A DNA stretch of 64,000 nt from Ophioderma brevispina (lineage: Eukaryota; Echinodermata; Ophiuroidea; Amphilepidida; Ophiodermatidae), in contig JAMKCH010088370.1 of the NCBI GenBank assembly GCA_023653785.1, positions 216,251 through 280,250 on the forward strand, in the 5' to 3' direction. Below, piece after piece: positions 33,389-45,038 of this stretch. Below the pieces are notes generated by a model. That model saw only the letters and a list, made by a program, of their open reading frames with translations. It searched no databases and was not told the origin of the DNA. Numbering within the stretch: the first letter of the stretch is position 1; each line of letters begins with the position of its first letter. A program made the position numbers and the translations under genes.

Positions 33389-33411
33389 TGTGATTGATGA
33401 TTGATTGATTC
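33389..33411 (+). repeat. Short TGATTGAT tail, probable LINE 3' end
   Basis: Tandem ATTG/TGATTGA units close the LINE-like stretch. CR1-like LINEs commonly end in short microsatellites rather than poly-A. Confidence 0.6.
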
Positions 33412-34109
33412 TCAAAATGATGGACATCCACGGACTGGCTCGGACATCAATCCTAATGTCCTCAACCCTGTGTTGTGAAGCTTGTTGACTCGCTCATGTC
33501 AACTCAGTAATCTATTATGATAGTAGCAGGCCACCCCCCACTTATATTCTCAAAAAAATAACATATGGTTTAGTTTATAGAGTGGAAAATTGATTTCCTG
33601 GTTCATCTTTCTTTGAGCAAAAAAAATTTTGTTAGAATTCTGACGTGCAGCTGAAGGCTAAGCGTTTAGCTCAAAGTTAGTTGATATTGTGGTTGCGTTT
33701 AATGCTTTCCAAATCTTTCTAGCTCGTATTTTTAAAAAAGGGTTGTTTTACAACTGTTTAGTTTTTTAAACAAACGGTTTATCTCCGAAATAGTGAGGTC
33801 GATAGGGGATAAATTTTTTTTAACTACCGTAAAAACGTAACTTTTTTCATATGCTACCAAAAGAAATCATAACGTTCTGTACTAACACATAACATATTTC
33901 TTATACTTGAAAAAAAAAATAACCTTTTTATCATTTTTAATGAGTTCTTAATATATACTTCACGACTCTACGATAAATAAATAAAACGATTGTTTAGTTA
34001 AATGAGTTGTTAAAGATTCTTTTGAATATGGGCCCCTCTTGTTTAGATTGTATTCTTCTCAGATTTGTTGTTTAAACTTTGGCTTCCCAATTGTTGTTTA
34101 CAAACCACG
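33412..34109. other. Unassigned AT-rich stretch
   Basis: No gene or repeat recognised. Confidence 0.4.
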
Positions 34110-34451
34110 TTAAAGGGGCCATTTCGTGATCCACAACATCGTCCCCCGACTTACCTAAAAACAAGTTGAGAGATATCATCTGAAACCGTTTCTCCAGTTG
34201 TACCTAATCTTTAGGTGAAATTCAGTCGCATTTGGAAGAAATTCGCAATTTTGTATTTTCGTCCGTAAATGGACAGAAATTACAGCAAAATAGCACCTAT
34301 GAGACCGTGGGAAACACAAAACAATTGCTCATAACACAAAAACGCAGATCGGGATCAACTCAAATTTTGTAAATAAGATTTTACAAGTATATCTATGGAA
34401 ATTGAACAGAATAAAAACAGAAGGTACTAGAATCACTAAATGCGCCTTTAA
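34110..34451 (+). mobile_element. MITE family D, copy 2 (TTAA ends)
   Basis: TTAA at 34110-34113 and 34448-34451. Left end AAAGGGGCCATTTCGTGATCC; right end the inverse of AAAGGCGCATTTAGTGATTC. Contains TTTTGTATTTTCGTCCGTAA and ATTGCTCATAACACAAA, both also in copy 3. Confidence 0.85.
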
Positions 34452-34659
34452 ATTCCCTTCACATTATTTGCTAGGTTTCATAAATCACTGAGTACCTCTA
34501 TACTATTTTATTTATTCACAATATTAACTTTTTAAAAACATCAGCAACTAGGTCCCAGCCTGGATTGACTGTCTGCGTAAACGATAAAGCCTCAAGATTT
34601 GGCATCCATATAGCACTAGTTTTCTGTTCTTTGGTATCACAATCCCCATGTTTACAAAA

Positions 34660-35275
34660 ACTTTCGTTCTAATTTTCATATATTTCTTAGGTTTCTTTCT
34701 TCACATTTCCCTCAGTTCTATCCTTCACATTAACTCCTAGGGTTTCTTTTCCTCAAATGTATTATCCTATAGGTTTATTTTCACAATTTCCCTGGATTTA
34801 TTTCACCACATTTTACCTACATTTCCCTTCCAAATTTCCCCTGGGTTTGTTTTACCCATTCTTCTAGTGTCTTTTCCTCACATTTTTGATTAGGTTCCCC
34901 CTCACATTTCAATCAAGATTTCATTCTTCATACTGTAAAAACTTTTCCCCACATTTCCTCAGGCTATTTCCTCAGTTTTCTTCCTATATTCCTTTCCTAC
35001 TTTTACCCCAAGGTTCTTTGTGTAACATTTCTCCTAGGTTTCTTTTCCTCTATTCCCCTGGGTATTCGTCCTCACGGTCCCGTAGTTTCCTACCTAAGTT
35101 CACATCAATGCACGAAATGGTTATTAAATTTCCCATTTTATCTTTTCTGCTTTTTTTTCGTTCCCTTGTTTCCTCTTGTCCCTTTCTTCCAATTTCTTCT
35201 TCTTTTTTTCACTTTTTCCCTCATAGTGTTCTGCTTTCATTTTTTGTCTCTTTGTATCATTCCTCAATTTGATCC
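34660..35275. repeat. Pyrimidine-rich degenerate minisatellite
   Basis: Units built from CTAGGTTTCTTTTCCTCACATTTCCC-like words (TTTCCTCACATTT and CTAGGTTTCTT) recur roughly every 40 bases on the plus strand. Almost every purine is isolated. The 128-codon frame at 34886-35272 (rich in Ser, Phe, Leu, Pro) is a composition artefact. Confidence 0.65.
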
Positions 35276-35559
35276 TCATTTCTGTGAGCGGGGCAGGGCA
35301 CATTTCGCACATACAGAATTCCCAAATAGTTGAAATCGTATTGCAAAGGACATTCCAAATTGTAACATTATGACCACTATTAGGGTTATGGTTTAGACCT
35401 ATGAAAATTGGAATAATGGTCCTTTGGAAAAGGGTTGCCCAGTAAAATTTGGATAATAGTACTTCAGCTTAACGTTCCTCTTGAAATGGTCCTTCAGACA
35501 ACATCTTTCGGAAAAACAAAGATCCCTCAGATAAGGTCTACGTTAAAGAAGTGGCAGTT

Positions 35560-36445
35560 AGCTAGGGGGCAAAGGGGGCGCACGGTGGCCGGGCACCTCA
35601 GGGAGCGCTGAATGTGTGCTGAAATGACGTTGGGGCAAAAATAAATTAAACACTGTCACAGGCAGGATAGGCTATAGTTCATAACCTGAGAGCCCTTCGA
35701 ACAGGTCACTTAAAATAAGTGTTAAAAATCCAGAGCTCCGGGGGCTTCGAACACTGGACCCACCAGGGGTTAAGTAATAGATCATTTTGCTTCATAATAA
35801 TGAGATATAAACCGATATTAAAGCGAGTCCTCGAAGGCACTTAACATGCTAAAAGTCGGAGAGCTCTCCAGGGGGCGCGGCCCATGGGACCCCAGCCTTG
35901 AAGCAGTATGGTCATGGCTCCTTGATTAAGAGCTAACTAAGAGCTCTCCGAAGGCAAAGGCACTAAAAAACATGCGGATCCCAACAACAGCTTCCGGGGG
36001 CTTCCGTTATAGTTCATCTACTTCGAGATATCTGAGATCTATGAAGGAACTTAATATAGTAAAACCGAGAGCTACGCCCCTGGACCATACCCCCCACCCC
36101 CACCAGGGGCAAGTACAGGTCATTTGCTCATGATAATGAGATAAAGGAGCGCTCTCCGAAGGCATTAAAACATGCTAAACCCCATAGCTTCCGGGGGGCT
36201 CGCCCCCGGAACTTCCTCCAGGGGCAGTAGTATGGTTCATCTGCTGCTGAGATACATGAGAGCTCTCCCAAGACACTCAAGCCTGGCTAAACTCGAGAGC
36301 TTCGGGGGAGGACCCGCCCATGGACCCCCGTAAGGGGCTTGCCTGGGGACCAGTATTAGGGGCCCTAGGCGAGCCCTGGATCTAACCTGTTTTTGCTCAT
36401 GCGACGAGCTGGGGGCGCCACGTAAATCTTGCCCAGAGGCCCGCC
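35560..36445. repeat. GC-rich tandem array with GGGGGCTTCGCCCCC-type hairpins
   Basis: Blocks GAGCTYCGGGGGCTTCG, ACCCCCACCAGGGGC, TCATTTGCTCATGATAATGAGATA and GAGAGCTCTCCGAAGGCACTTAA occur in that order in successive units. The GGGGG-type hairpin block is at about 35734, 35860, 35989, 36186 and 36296. Unit length is about 110-200. Each unit has one or two GC-rich hairpins. No coding sense. Confidence 0.7.
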
Positions 36446-37529
36446 ACATCCACTAGCTACGCTTACTGTCCTCAGAAATAAAGATTTCCTTCGGATAAAC
36501 GGGCTGTAACCGGATTTACATGGTCTGTGGGGATTAGCACTACATGTTCAGGGCCAAGGTCATGTCTGGAAATAAAAGGACAATCGTTTTCGGTGTTGCA
36601 TGACCGGCGGTTTGTACTTTATCAAAGGGGCCGAGAAGGAGGAAATCTATCATTTATGCCAGGATGACCTTGATGAAACTTTATCGCTTGTAGGACTATT
36701 TAGCTAACAATTAAAAGTCTAGATCTATCGATAAGGCAAATTATATTTTTATAATCATGAGGTGCACTCTATTATGTTCCTACAGGTTTTAGTACAAGTG
36801 GAACTTTTCAAATTTTGCCCTTTGTATATCTTACCCCTTATTTGTGTGCAATCTCAATAATGAGGGATGGAAGCAAGAGATTTGAACGCAGGAACCTCAA
36901 TTATCCTAAAAAAGTGTTTGCCAATTGAAACATGAAATACACAAGGAAAAGTGATGTACAAGTAGCTCATCTCAATTCTGCCATTATGAAAATGCCGTCA
37001 TTTTCTGCATTGTCAGTTTACTGCCTTATTCTGCATAAGGGGTCTTCTTCTTTTTTTATTTCGCCCATGCATTTTTCTTATTAAATCAACGCTTTTCTGA
37101 GGGTAATAGAATAGAAAATAAAGGTTTGCAGTATCATCTATGGGCTCATAAGTATCCTCGGCCGGAAAAAATTTTAAAATAATGGGACGGCGTACCTCGC
37201 CATTATTTCGTTTTTTCCGACCCGGACCACATTCACTCCAGACATGATATCGCTCACCTTTATTTTTAATAATATTATAGCGACAAATCACCAAATGCGA
37301 GTGGCATAAAATGTGTGATGGATGTGGACAGGAGCGGGGGCAATTATGTTGTGGGGTTAACCCTTTAGGCCAACATTTTTTACCACAGGAAGACAGGACG
37401 ACACACTGCCAAAGCATCCCTAGGTACCTCTGCAGACGATCCCAAAATGGTCATCGTTGGACTCTTGAACAAAATGGCCTTTGGGACGTTTGAAATCTCA
37501 TCATCAAAACGTGATGGCACTTTATTGTC
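36446..37529. other. Unassigned stretch
   Basis: The minus-strand frame at 37013-37417 (134 codons, several Cys) has no recognisable domain and no splice or promoter context. I leave it unannotated as a gene. Confidence 0.4.
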
Positions 37530-37675
37530 AAATTTATCGAAATTTTGGACATTTTCATTTTCATATTTTTTAAATGACATTTAAAAAAAAAATACAAAAA
37601 GTGACTTTGCCCCTCTTGTTGTGATGGAATTTGGGGAGTGCATGTGACCACACCCCCCCGGCATACGGACCTGTA
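37530..37675. mobile_element. Partial hAT-like MITE related to 10399-10682
   Basis: Shares GACTTTGCCCCT, GGAATTTGGGG.GTGC.TG and CACCCCCCCGGCATACGGACCTG with the right part of the 10.4-kb element. The left terminus was not found, so it is truncated. Confidence 0.6.
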
Positions 37676-38999
37676 CCTTTCTTTGTTAGTGTCCCAGATC
37701 AGATTGGTTTGTTGTGTAGGGGGCCGCTTCTGCAGTATGGAATTTGAAAACCACGCCATCATACCAAGTTTTGCAATAGACTTCAACATTTTCCCTCAGA
37801 GAGGTGGCTCCCAGCTCCTGGATTTGGACACCCCTGCCTTAGACAATCCAAAGCTCATAATCAGGGCATTGTGTTTAGCATGTGGTATGTTCAGAAAGTT
37901 TATCTATTTGCAAGACAGCCATCTGTTTTTTTGCACATTTTCAATATGGGGGTTCAAAATGCATGGGACTTATGTTGTAGTTGCTATGACAGGGACGAGT
38001 GTTAACATTAAACACAAGTAATATACAAAAGTTCTAATATTTTTATCCAATAGGAAATTTGACATAGTAGGTGCCAAATAGCATACACCAACTCGTCATT
38101 TTTATTACTGGTAACCAACAAACAATAAGCATGATCGAAAGCCCATTCTCTAAATAAGTTACGAGAACCGCCCCCAGGATAGAGCACCTCTTCATATTAG
38201 GGACATGCAGTAGTTTATATGAGCTGTTACCTCCCCATATAAAAGAAAAATTGGGGGCAATCTTGCCATATAGGCCTACAAGATCATGATTGCGTTTATA
38301 GACACCATCTTACAAGCCCCAATTCTTCACAGAAATAAGTGCCAAAACTAAAAAATTTAACCCCCAAAAAGTGTTGGAATTGGAGGCTAGGTAATACCTA
38401 AGCCAATTCAAGTTGTATAAACGTGTCACTATTGGAGACTTCGCTTTATGCTTTTTTGTTTTTGTCATAATTGATCATTTCAAAACGCTGTGCTCAATTG
38501 TCCTCCTTTCGTGATATGTTTTCCTTTCTGTTCTATGTGAGCGGAATACACAAAGTTTGTATGCAAACAATTTTTTAAAGGGGCAAAGGCACATTTTGAA
38601 AATATGCACCCCCAAGATTTTTTGAACATTTATATTTTGTAAGGTGTAAAGCTTTTTACCCAAATTAGTATCCTTATGGGTATAAACATAATGATTGATA
38701 TTAAAACTACTCCAGAGTGATTTATTCAGTGTAGACCATGATCATGGGGTGTTTAAAACAATAGGCCAGAGGTGATTCCCTTGCATCCACCCTGTTTGAC
38801 CGGTCCTGTGACAATTTGAGATTCAATATCATGAGTTAGTAGGCATATGGAAGGTGTGTGATATTCATGTATAAACCTATGTTGATTTAAAGTCAGAACA
38901 GCCCAAAAAACATTAGGCAAAAAAATCTAGGGGGCCACTCCCATCTTGAGGGGGGGTAGGGGGGGATGCATAGTAAGGCTGTTTAAGACCTCCCTTTTC
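37676..38999. other. Unassigned stretch
   Basis: The frame at 37638-38021 (127 codons) starts inside the truncated MITE and has no domain signature. The rest is AT-rich. Confidence 0.4.
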
Positions 39000-39300
39000 A
39001 GCATCACCCTCACCCAAAGACTCCATTGTGAAAATTGTCACCTAAAGACCCACATATTTTGATTTTTTTTTTTAATTTGACCACTGTCACCAAGACCCCT
39101 CTTTTTTGGGAAAATGTTTGAAAAAAATTTTATACCCAAGTCCCCTATTTATTTAGGTAAATGGTTGCAAAATTTCTAAAAAGGGACCCCACGTTCGTTT
39201 TGGAAAACTTTTGCAAATTTGTCACCAAAAAAACCCCCCTCATATTTGGTTGCATTTTGGATGTCTCTCCCTCAAAGACCCTTGTAGTCCTCGTCACCGA
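39000..39300. repeat. Degenerate repeat with GTCACCAAAGACCCC units
   Basis: CACC.AAGACCC followed by a T-rich stretch and GGAAAA.TTTG.AAA recurs at about 39010, 39040, 39090, 39140, 39222 and 39274. Unit about 50-70 bp. The frame at 39211-39594 begins inside it and is not supported as a gene. Confidence 0.55.
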
Positions 39301-39803
39301 GCTCCTGGGTTGGAAGCGACACCAGCATTAAATTCAAATTCCATTTCATTATTGGTCGCCTATATTAACGAGCTTTTGGGTTTGCATATCAGAACAGGCC
39401 CAAAAAAACTGATCCAAGGTCATCATGGGATGGATATTTTTAATGATCCAATTTGTTTCAAATTGGAGTTCAAATGGTTCGTGATATGGGGCATGTTACA
39501 ACAAGAAATGTCATTTACTTATGATAATCAGTCAAAGTATTTAGCAGAACTAGAGGGCATGATCCCACATAGACCCTGGGGGCCCTTCAAATAATAATTT
39601 ACTCCTTGTCAAATTATAAAATACAGAAAATGTTTCACATTACTCTCAACAGCATGAAGGATTTTAACCATTTTAGAAAAAATCTGTTGTATTCTAAAAA
39701 AATTTCACATGTATGACCTGAACCGGCAAAGAACTCTTGACGAAAAAAATTCGGAATTTATAGGTGTTCAAGGAATATAACGAACGAGGACGAGGGCATA
39801 AAT

Positions 39804-40247
39804 GTGGGTCATGGGCACACCCATGACCCGACCCACATCAAAGAGCACCCAAATTGGTTTGTGGTTGCAACTCAGTATTGCCGTAATGTCTTCTGCATTT
39901 TGGTTAGTTGCTATAATTAATGAGGCTTGGCCGCCACCGCATGCTGCTGTGTTATTATTGTCCTAGATATAGCAAACTCTACCTTTTTTAATCCATAGGA
40001 CCAGAGGAACATGTCTGTACACCTTTTAAAAGGCTGACTCAGAGATTTCCAGAGGATGGCACCCTGTTATATTATCCTCCATTTTGTGATCAAAAATATC
40101 ATTTTATTTCTCTATTTTACTTAAAGCAATTCATTATAGCAACTCACCAAAAATGTCAACAGAAATTACAGCAATATTGAGTGCAAACCACAAACCAATT
40201 TGGGTGCTTTGATGTGGGTCGGTCATGGGCGTTCCCATGACCACATA
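39804..40247. repeat. Inverted repeat, arms of about 115 bp
   Basis: Left arm 39804-39925 and right arm 40133-40247 share GACCCACATCAAAG, CACCCAAATTGGTTTGTGGT and GTTGCTATAAT, inverted. Each arm has its own hairpin; the left one is GGGTCATGGG, loop CACA, CCCATGACCC at 39806-39829. The 200-base loop holds the family A end at 40026. Confidence 0.8.
40026..40110 (+). mobile_element. MITE family A-like end fragment
   Basis: TTAA at 40026-40029 followed by AAGGCTGACTCAGAGATTTCC, as in the two complete A copies. No opposite end was found before 40430, so it is a fragment or a divergent subfamily. Confidence 0.6.
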
Positions 40248-41470
40248 CGCCCCCAATTTTCCAACAATTTCGAGATTTTTACACGGTTGCATTGGTAACT
40301 GGCTAGTAAACTATACCTGTAAATGGTTAAGCTCGAAAATGTACATGTGTTGCAAACGAAGGAATTTTGTAATTAGAATAATTAATATCGGAGATCTCCG
40401 ATAACAATTCAACGGCTGTTGGAAACGGCCTTCCAATATGAATTAGCCGAGAAATAGCACCATGTACGTCTCTACGCTCATCCATTAGTTGTTTTATTGG
40501 TTCAGGCAAGTCAAGTTAGAGGTCATGTTCTTTAGGTGGCACTATATTATCATGGATGGACATTGGACATAAACTTAGCATTTCCAGTTTTGCCGTTAAG
40601 TACAATCTGGGATCCCAATTTTATTTACAAAATTGCTTCGTTTATTATTAATATGCATTTTTGAGCATTCTCGTTCGCAGGTGTAGTTTCCAAGACAATT
40701 ACCAACATAACTGTGCAAAAATATCAAATTTTGAAAATTGGGGGCACTCTTCAAAAAATGTTCTGTTATTGCTTTAAGAAAATATTTCTCACTCAAAAAG
40801 TACTTTGTTTATTATGGAAGAGCAAAATGGAATTCCCCTAGTGCTATATTGAGATGGTTCCTGTGTTGTTTACAAATCAGAAACAAGTACAAATACTATA
40901 AATAGCCTGGTGGTTTATCTGTCTGCTGCATGTTGCAAAACAGATTGCAAAATAGGTAGTTCCCATGCGTCATTTAGGTATGATGATAAAATGCATATGA
41001 TGCAATTAGTGTGAGATCCAATTGGACAGTGTTAGGCTATGTTTATGACTGATGATGCTGTGATACCTATTTTAGGTTTTGGGAAATACTAGTTGTGAAA
41101 TACCATATAAGGAGTTGGTAAGTTAAAAACTGGACAGAGGAATTATCTTCAGGGAGTTGATTGGTGCCGTACCAGGTGTTTTTGGATACCACGGGAGCTT
41201 GAAAGCTGTTAAACTGTCTGCTGTCATTTTTCAAGCCAAAAGAGCTTAAGTTTATGGAATCACAAAGGATTCCAGTTCGTGGTCCTGAAAGTGGACATTT
41301 GCGACAGACTTTTGGTGGTATAACACTTGAATTATTGTACCGCGGAATATTAGTGTCGTCGATATACGACCATGTCGTCTTGAACTGCTGGAAAAAAGTT
41401 ATCTTCAGGACTGCTCCGAAAAAAGAACTACTGAGGAAGATTCACAAGGATTTGTATTATGGAACATATA
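40248..41470. other. Unassigned stretch
   Basis: CGCCCCCAATTTTCCAAC at about 40248 has a weaker inverse at about 40733 (GAAAATTGGGGGCACTC), so the inverted structure may extend to about 40800. The rest has no recognised gene. Confidence 0.4.
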
Positions 41471-41914
41471 CAGGGTGAGTCAAAAAAAATTGACCCCTCC
41501 CGCCATTTTGAATTTTAAGTAATATTTATCTAACATATTTGGTATCATCTGAAAGCTGGGTTCATTATCTTTAATTTACTGCAAAGATCATTCACATCTG
41601 TTAGGTATTGACCGAGCTACAGTCGTTTGAATCAAGTAGTCGGTTTTCTGCTCTGTCCACTGATTCACATTGAAATGAACAGCGTTCAGTGAAGGAAATC
41701 CGTGTCCAGAAGAAAATCAGGCTATTTATTCACTGCAGATTCTTGATTCGAAAGACTGTAGCTCGGCCTATACTTAACCGATTGGAATGATCTTTGCAGC
41801 AAATTAAAGATAATGAAATAAGCTTTCCGCAGATATCACATACGTTAGATATATATTATTTAAAAATTCAAAATGGCGGACACAATCAGGGTCAAGTTTT
41901 TTTGACTCACCCTG
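41471..41914. mobile_element. Near-complete palindromic MITE, CAGGGTGAGTCA ends
   Basis: Ends CAGGGTGAGTCAAAAAAA, inverted, with TATA on both sides (41467-41470 and 41915-41918). The arms match inward for about 190 bases (GCCATTTTGAATTTT, CATTATCTTTAATTT, GCAAAGATCATTC, GAGCTACAGTC), so nearly the whole element folds back on itself. CAGGGTG ends and a TA-type target suggest a mariner-like origin. Confidence 0.9.
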
Positions 41915-42179
41915 TATATGGTGCATGCTGTCATTTAGGAGTCTTCACTGTGAGGACATATCATTGTTTAACTGCAACTCTTCTTTTAATTCTGGACATA
42001 AGTCGTCACATATGAGTGGACTTTAAGTAAGACTGTAAAATCTTAACATTGAGAGTATCATTATTGAATTGTAATTTGGACAAAACCAAAAATACTTAAC
42101 CAATCAATTTGACAAAAATCATAATAAATTAGTGTTATTATAAAAAGTTCAGATCAATTGTGCACAAGGCTCATTTGTT

Positions 42180-42700
42180 TATGAGTAACTATTTCTGACC
42201 TTGATGTCCACGAGACATCGTAACAATGTGCAGAACCAAATGCCCAAAATCATACTCTCATCCAATGACCTTGACTGTGGAAATGTCAGCCTTACATCTA
42301 TACCCATTTAATATCGAAATCCCTCCCCCATATAAAACTAGAATTAAGCAGTTCTCTGCTTTTGCGCTCACTATATTCAAAGAATATAAGCTGTGGGCCG
42401 TCCAACCTATCTTAAAACTTGCCCTCACATGACCTTTGACCTTGGCACATGACCTTTGACCTTTTCCACAAATGAGGTATCCCATATTGCACCTATGACT
42501 CAAGTTGGAACTTCAAACTTTTCAATGTAGGTCAATTTTACATTTTAGCCTATTTTTCAACTTGACCTCACATGACCTTTGACCTTGGCACATTACCTTT
42601 GACCTCATCAACATATGAGGGATCCAATGGTGCACCTATGACACAAGCCTTCAACTTTTCAATTGAGGTCAATTTTAAATTTAGTGACACACACATACAC
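42180..42700. repeat. Tandem repeat with TGACCTTTGACCTT motifs, possible LINE 3' region
   Basis: Two units of about 130 bases (from about 42420 and about 42562) share CTCACATGACCTTTGACCTT, CACCTATGAC.CAAG and TCAACTTTTCAAT.TAGGTCA-like blocks. They end in a CACACACATACACACGCAC tract at about 42686. Three exact TGACCTTTGACCTT copies (42430, 42450, 42573) and one variant (42593) are present. Confidence 0.7.
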
Positions 42701-44210
42701 ACGCACAACTGATTGCTAAGTGGTCCTGTCAGCTATAGCTGGTGGCCCACAAAAAAGTTTTGAGTGAGCAGATTTTTATAAGGTAGCTCATGTACAACCC
42801 ACAAAGCATTTTTTGTCTTGTGCCAAAGATAGTCAGTAAGATTCATGTTGTACATAGTCATAGTCATAGGCACAGTGACATGTAACATGGGAAAAGCTAG
42901 TTCATGTCTTGGCTATTTAAAACCGGTCAAACTATAACACAGCACCTGCTTCAAGGGTTCCCCCTCTTCTCCCCAATTTCTTTTAGTCTGGATCTGCCAT
43001 TTTGTTGTAATATCTCAAGTGGTTTTAATTAAAACATGTCACAAGGCTTAGGAATGCCTCCTCCACGATGATTGCCATCCCCACTTGAAAGCCACTGATG
43101 TACGACTACAGGCGTTTTTAGGCATGGGTGTTCTACTTTGAGGTAAAGTTGGCGGGATGAATTTAGTATTCTGCCACCACTAAAATTCGGCACCTTTAAC
43201 ATGCGGTTTATTCCGTTAACGTTGCCGAATTCGTAGCCTGTGGCAGAATACTAAATTCTTTCCAAGTTGGCAGCTACCACATTCCCATGGTGCATTCCTC
43301 TTAACTCAAATGAATACATTGTTATTTTGTAAAACTTGCTTTAGGCAAAATTTGGTGTCTCTTGCTGCTTTTAAAATAACATAATTAAGTTACTTCTTTA
43401 TCTTTTTTTTTCTTTTTTAAATATTCCCATATTGCCAAAATGAAAGGTAACATGTCAGAAGTTTATGAAATGTTTATAAAAAATATTATAGTATCACTTC
43501 TCTCTTGCCAACTTCTTTTATACTAAATGTTGACTTTTAAGAGCATTTTTTTCAGTTTAAACAAATCTTTTGGTCAAAAATATATAAATTTTAAGAGACT
43601 TTAACATCAATTCCTTACAATAAATATGCTTGTGAATAACAAACTACTAGAAATACCCACATGGCAGCCATTTTGGTTGCCAAGTATTCTGGCACCTCAC
43701 CTGCTATCTTGGATGCACTATCTTTCAACAGCTTTGCAATATATTGGGTTCCTGTATATTAATACTCCAAGTCCCCGATATCTGCAATAGGACACGTTAT
43801 TATAGCTGGAGGAACAGCATGTAGTCGGTTTTTAATTGGATACATGATGCGTCTTTCCCGCAAGTTCTATTTTACTTTTTTAAGTTTGGGCATTTTTCTA
43901 GCTATCAAAGTGGAGATGATTGAATAAAAAAACTTTTGATCAAAGGGTACAGTGCGTAAGTGGTGCATCCGGTTGAGTGAGCTCAAATTTCTTAAAGGAC
44001 AACAAGCTAAAGATATGGATAAGTGTGAAGTGATAAAAAATATGCCTGTTACCGAGACTGAAATGTGTGTTGCTTGCTGTCTCATTGATCTACTTCATTT
44101 GATATCTTTACCACATGGAAGACTTCTGGAAGACTTGGCAGTATAGTCTTCAATATACAGGATATGGATTTGAATTGGAATAGCCCTTTCGGTAATTACT
44201 TTGAAATAAA
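42701..44210. other. Unassigned stretch with one long inverted repeat
   Basis: Holds the 19-bp inverted repeat at 43159-43258. A frame at 43952-44146 lacks any domain signature. Confidence 0.4.
43159..43258. repeat. Inverted repeat, 19-bp perfect arms
   Basis: GAATTTAGTATTCTGCCAC at 43159-43177 and its exact inverse at 43240-43258. The loop also has an imperfect inverted AATTCGGCA / TGCCGAATT pair, so the whole 100 bases can form one stem. Confidence 0.85.
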
Positions 44211-44214
44211 TGTT

Positions 44215-44465
44215 CACATTTATATAGCACCTTTCACAATATATCAAAGCGCTTTACATTTATTCCACTGCCACTAGAATATGTTAGCTGCTTTACAAAT
44301 GCCCAAGGCATACTCGTACCTTTGGGCGGCGCTCAATGGACAATATTCCTAACAGCTCCCCATTTCACTCCTGGGTGGAGAGAAGCAAGCAAGGTAAAGT
44401 GCCTTGCCCAAGTGAACAACACATTGGCCTCAGTGGGACTCGAAATCCACATACCTCTGTAGAAA
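44215..44465. mobile_element. SINE-like dispersed repeat
   Basis: Carries the blocks TATATAGCACCTTTCACAAT, AAAGCGCTTTAC, CTGGGTGGAGAGAAGCAAGC, AAAGTGCCTTGCCCAAG and GGGACTCGAAATCC. This combination is familiar from a widespread short retroposon type in aquatic animals (from memory). The last block resembles a Pol III box B. Confidence 0.6.
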
Positions 44466-44474
44466 ATGGAACAG

Positions 44475-44548
44475 CCTACAGGATAACTTCAATTTAAATC
44501 CACACTCCCCTTTGTGGAAGATTTTAAAAAGTTGCCCACATTATACTC
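44475..44548. repeat. Isolated unit of the 95-bp repeat
   Basis: ATAACTTCAATTTAAATCC then ACACTCCCCT and GTGGAAGATTTTAAA, as in the array at 44.85-45.60 kb but about 400 bases upstream. Confidence 0.7.
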
Positions 44549-44839
44549 GATTCATCTGATATGTGACCCCGTACCATTCTTGCGGAGGTGAAAATTCAAT
44601 GAGGCGCCGGGACTTCTGTTAATCATGTTATTGTGAGGAATGTTAAGGCCTGAAATACACTATTGTGGGTTTCCATACATGAATGAAATTGTATTTAGTG
44701 GCAGGTGAGTGAGTTATATGACTGGAGTGTCCTCCAAGATAATCCGGCGTGGCACGTGCATTTGAATTCTTTCATTTTCCCTCTCCGACTTAATCGAATA
44801 GGTCCAAAACTCCAGGGGGAGGAACGTATCAATGCGAAT

Positions 44840-45038
44840 CGACTATAAAAGGGTAATGATTCCAAATGTAATAGCCAATATGATAACTTCAATTTAAATC
44901 CACACTCCCCTATGTGGAAGATTTAAAAAAGTTGTCCACATTAAAGGGGTAATGATTCCAAATGTAATAGCCAAATAGGACAACTTCAATTTAAATACAC
45001 ACTCCCCTATGTGGAAGATTTAAATAAAGTCATCCATA
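44840..45038. repeat. 95-bp tandem repeat, left part
   Basis: Two units with GGGGTAATGATTCCAAATGT, AATAGCC, ACTTCAATTTAAAT, CACACTCCCCTATGTGGAAG and ATTTAAA, spaced about 97 bases. The array is interrupted at 45039 by MITE C copy 2. Confidence 0.85.

Noticed and set aside
34886..35272. 128-codon open frame on the plus strand
   Set aside because: It lies wholly in a pyrimidine-rich minisatellite; its Ser/Phe/Leu/Pro content follows from base composition.
37013..37417. 134-codon minus-strand frame
   Set aside because: No domain, no start or splice context, and no related copy; length is within chance for 64 kb.
39211..39594. 127-codon plus-strand frame
   Set aside because: Starts inside a degenerate repeat and has no recognisable motif.
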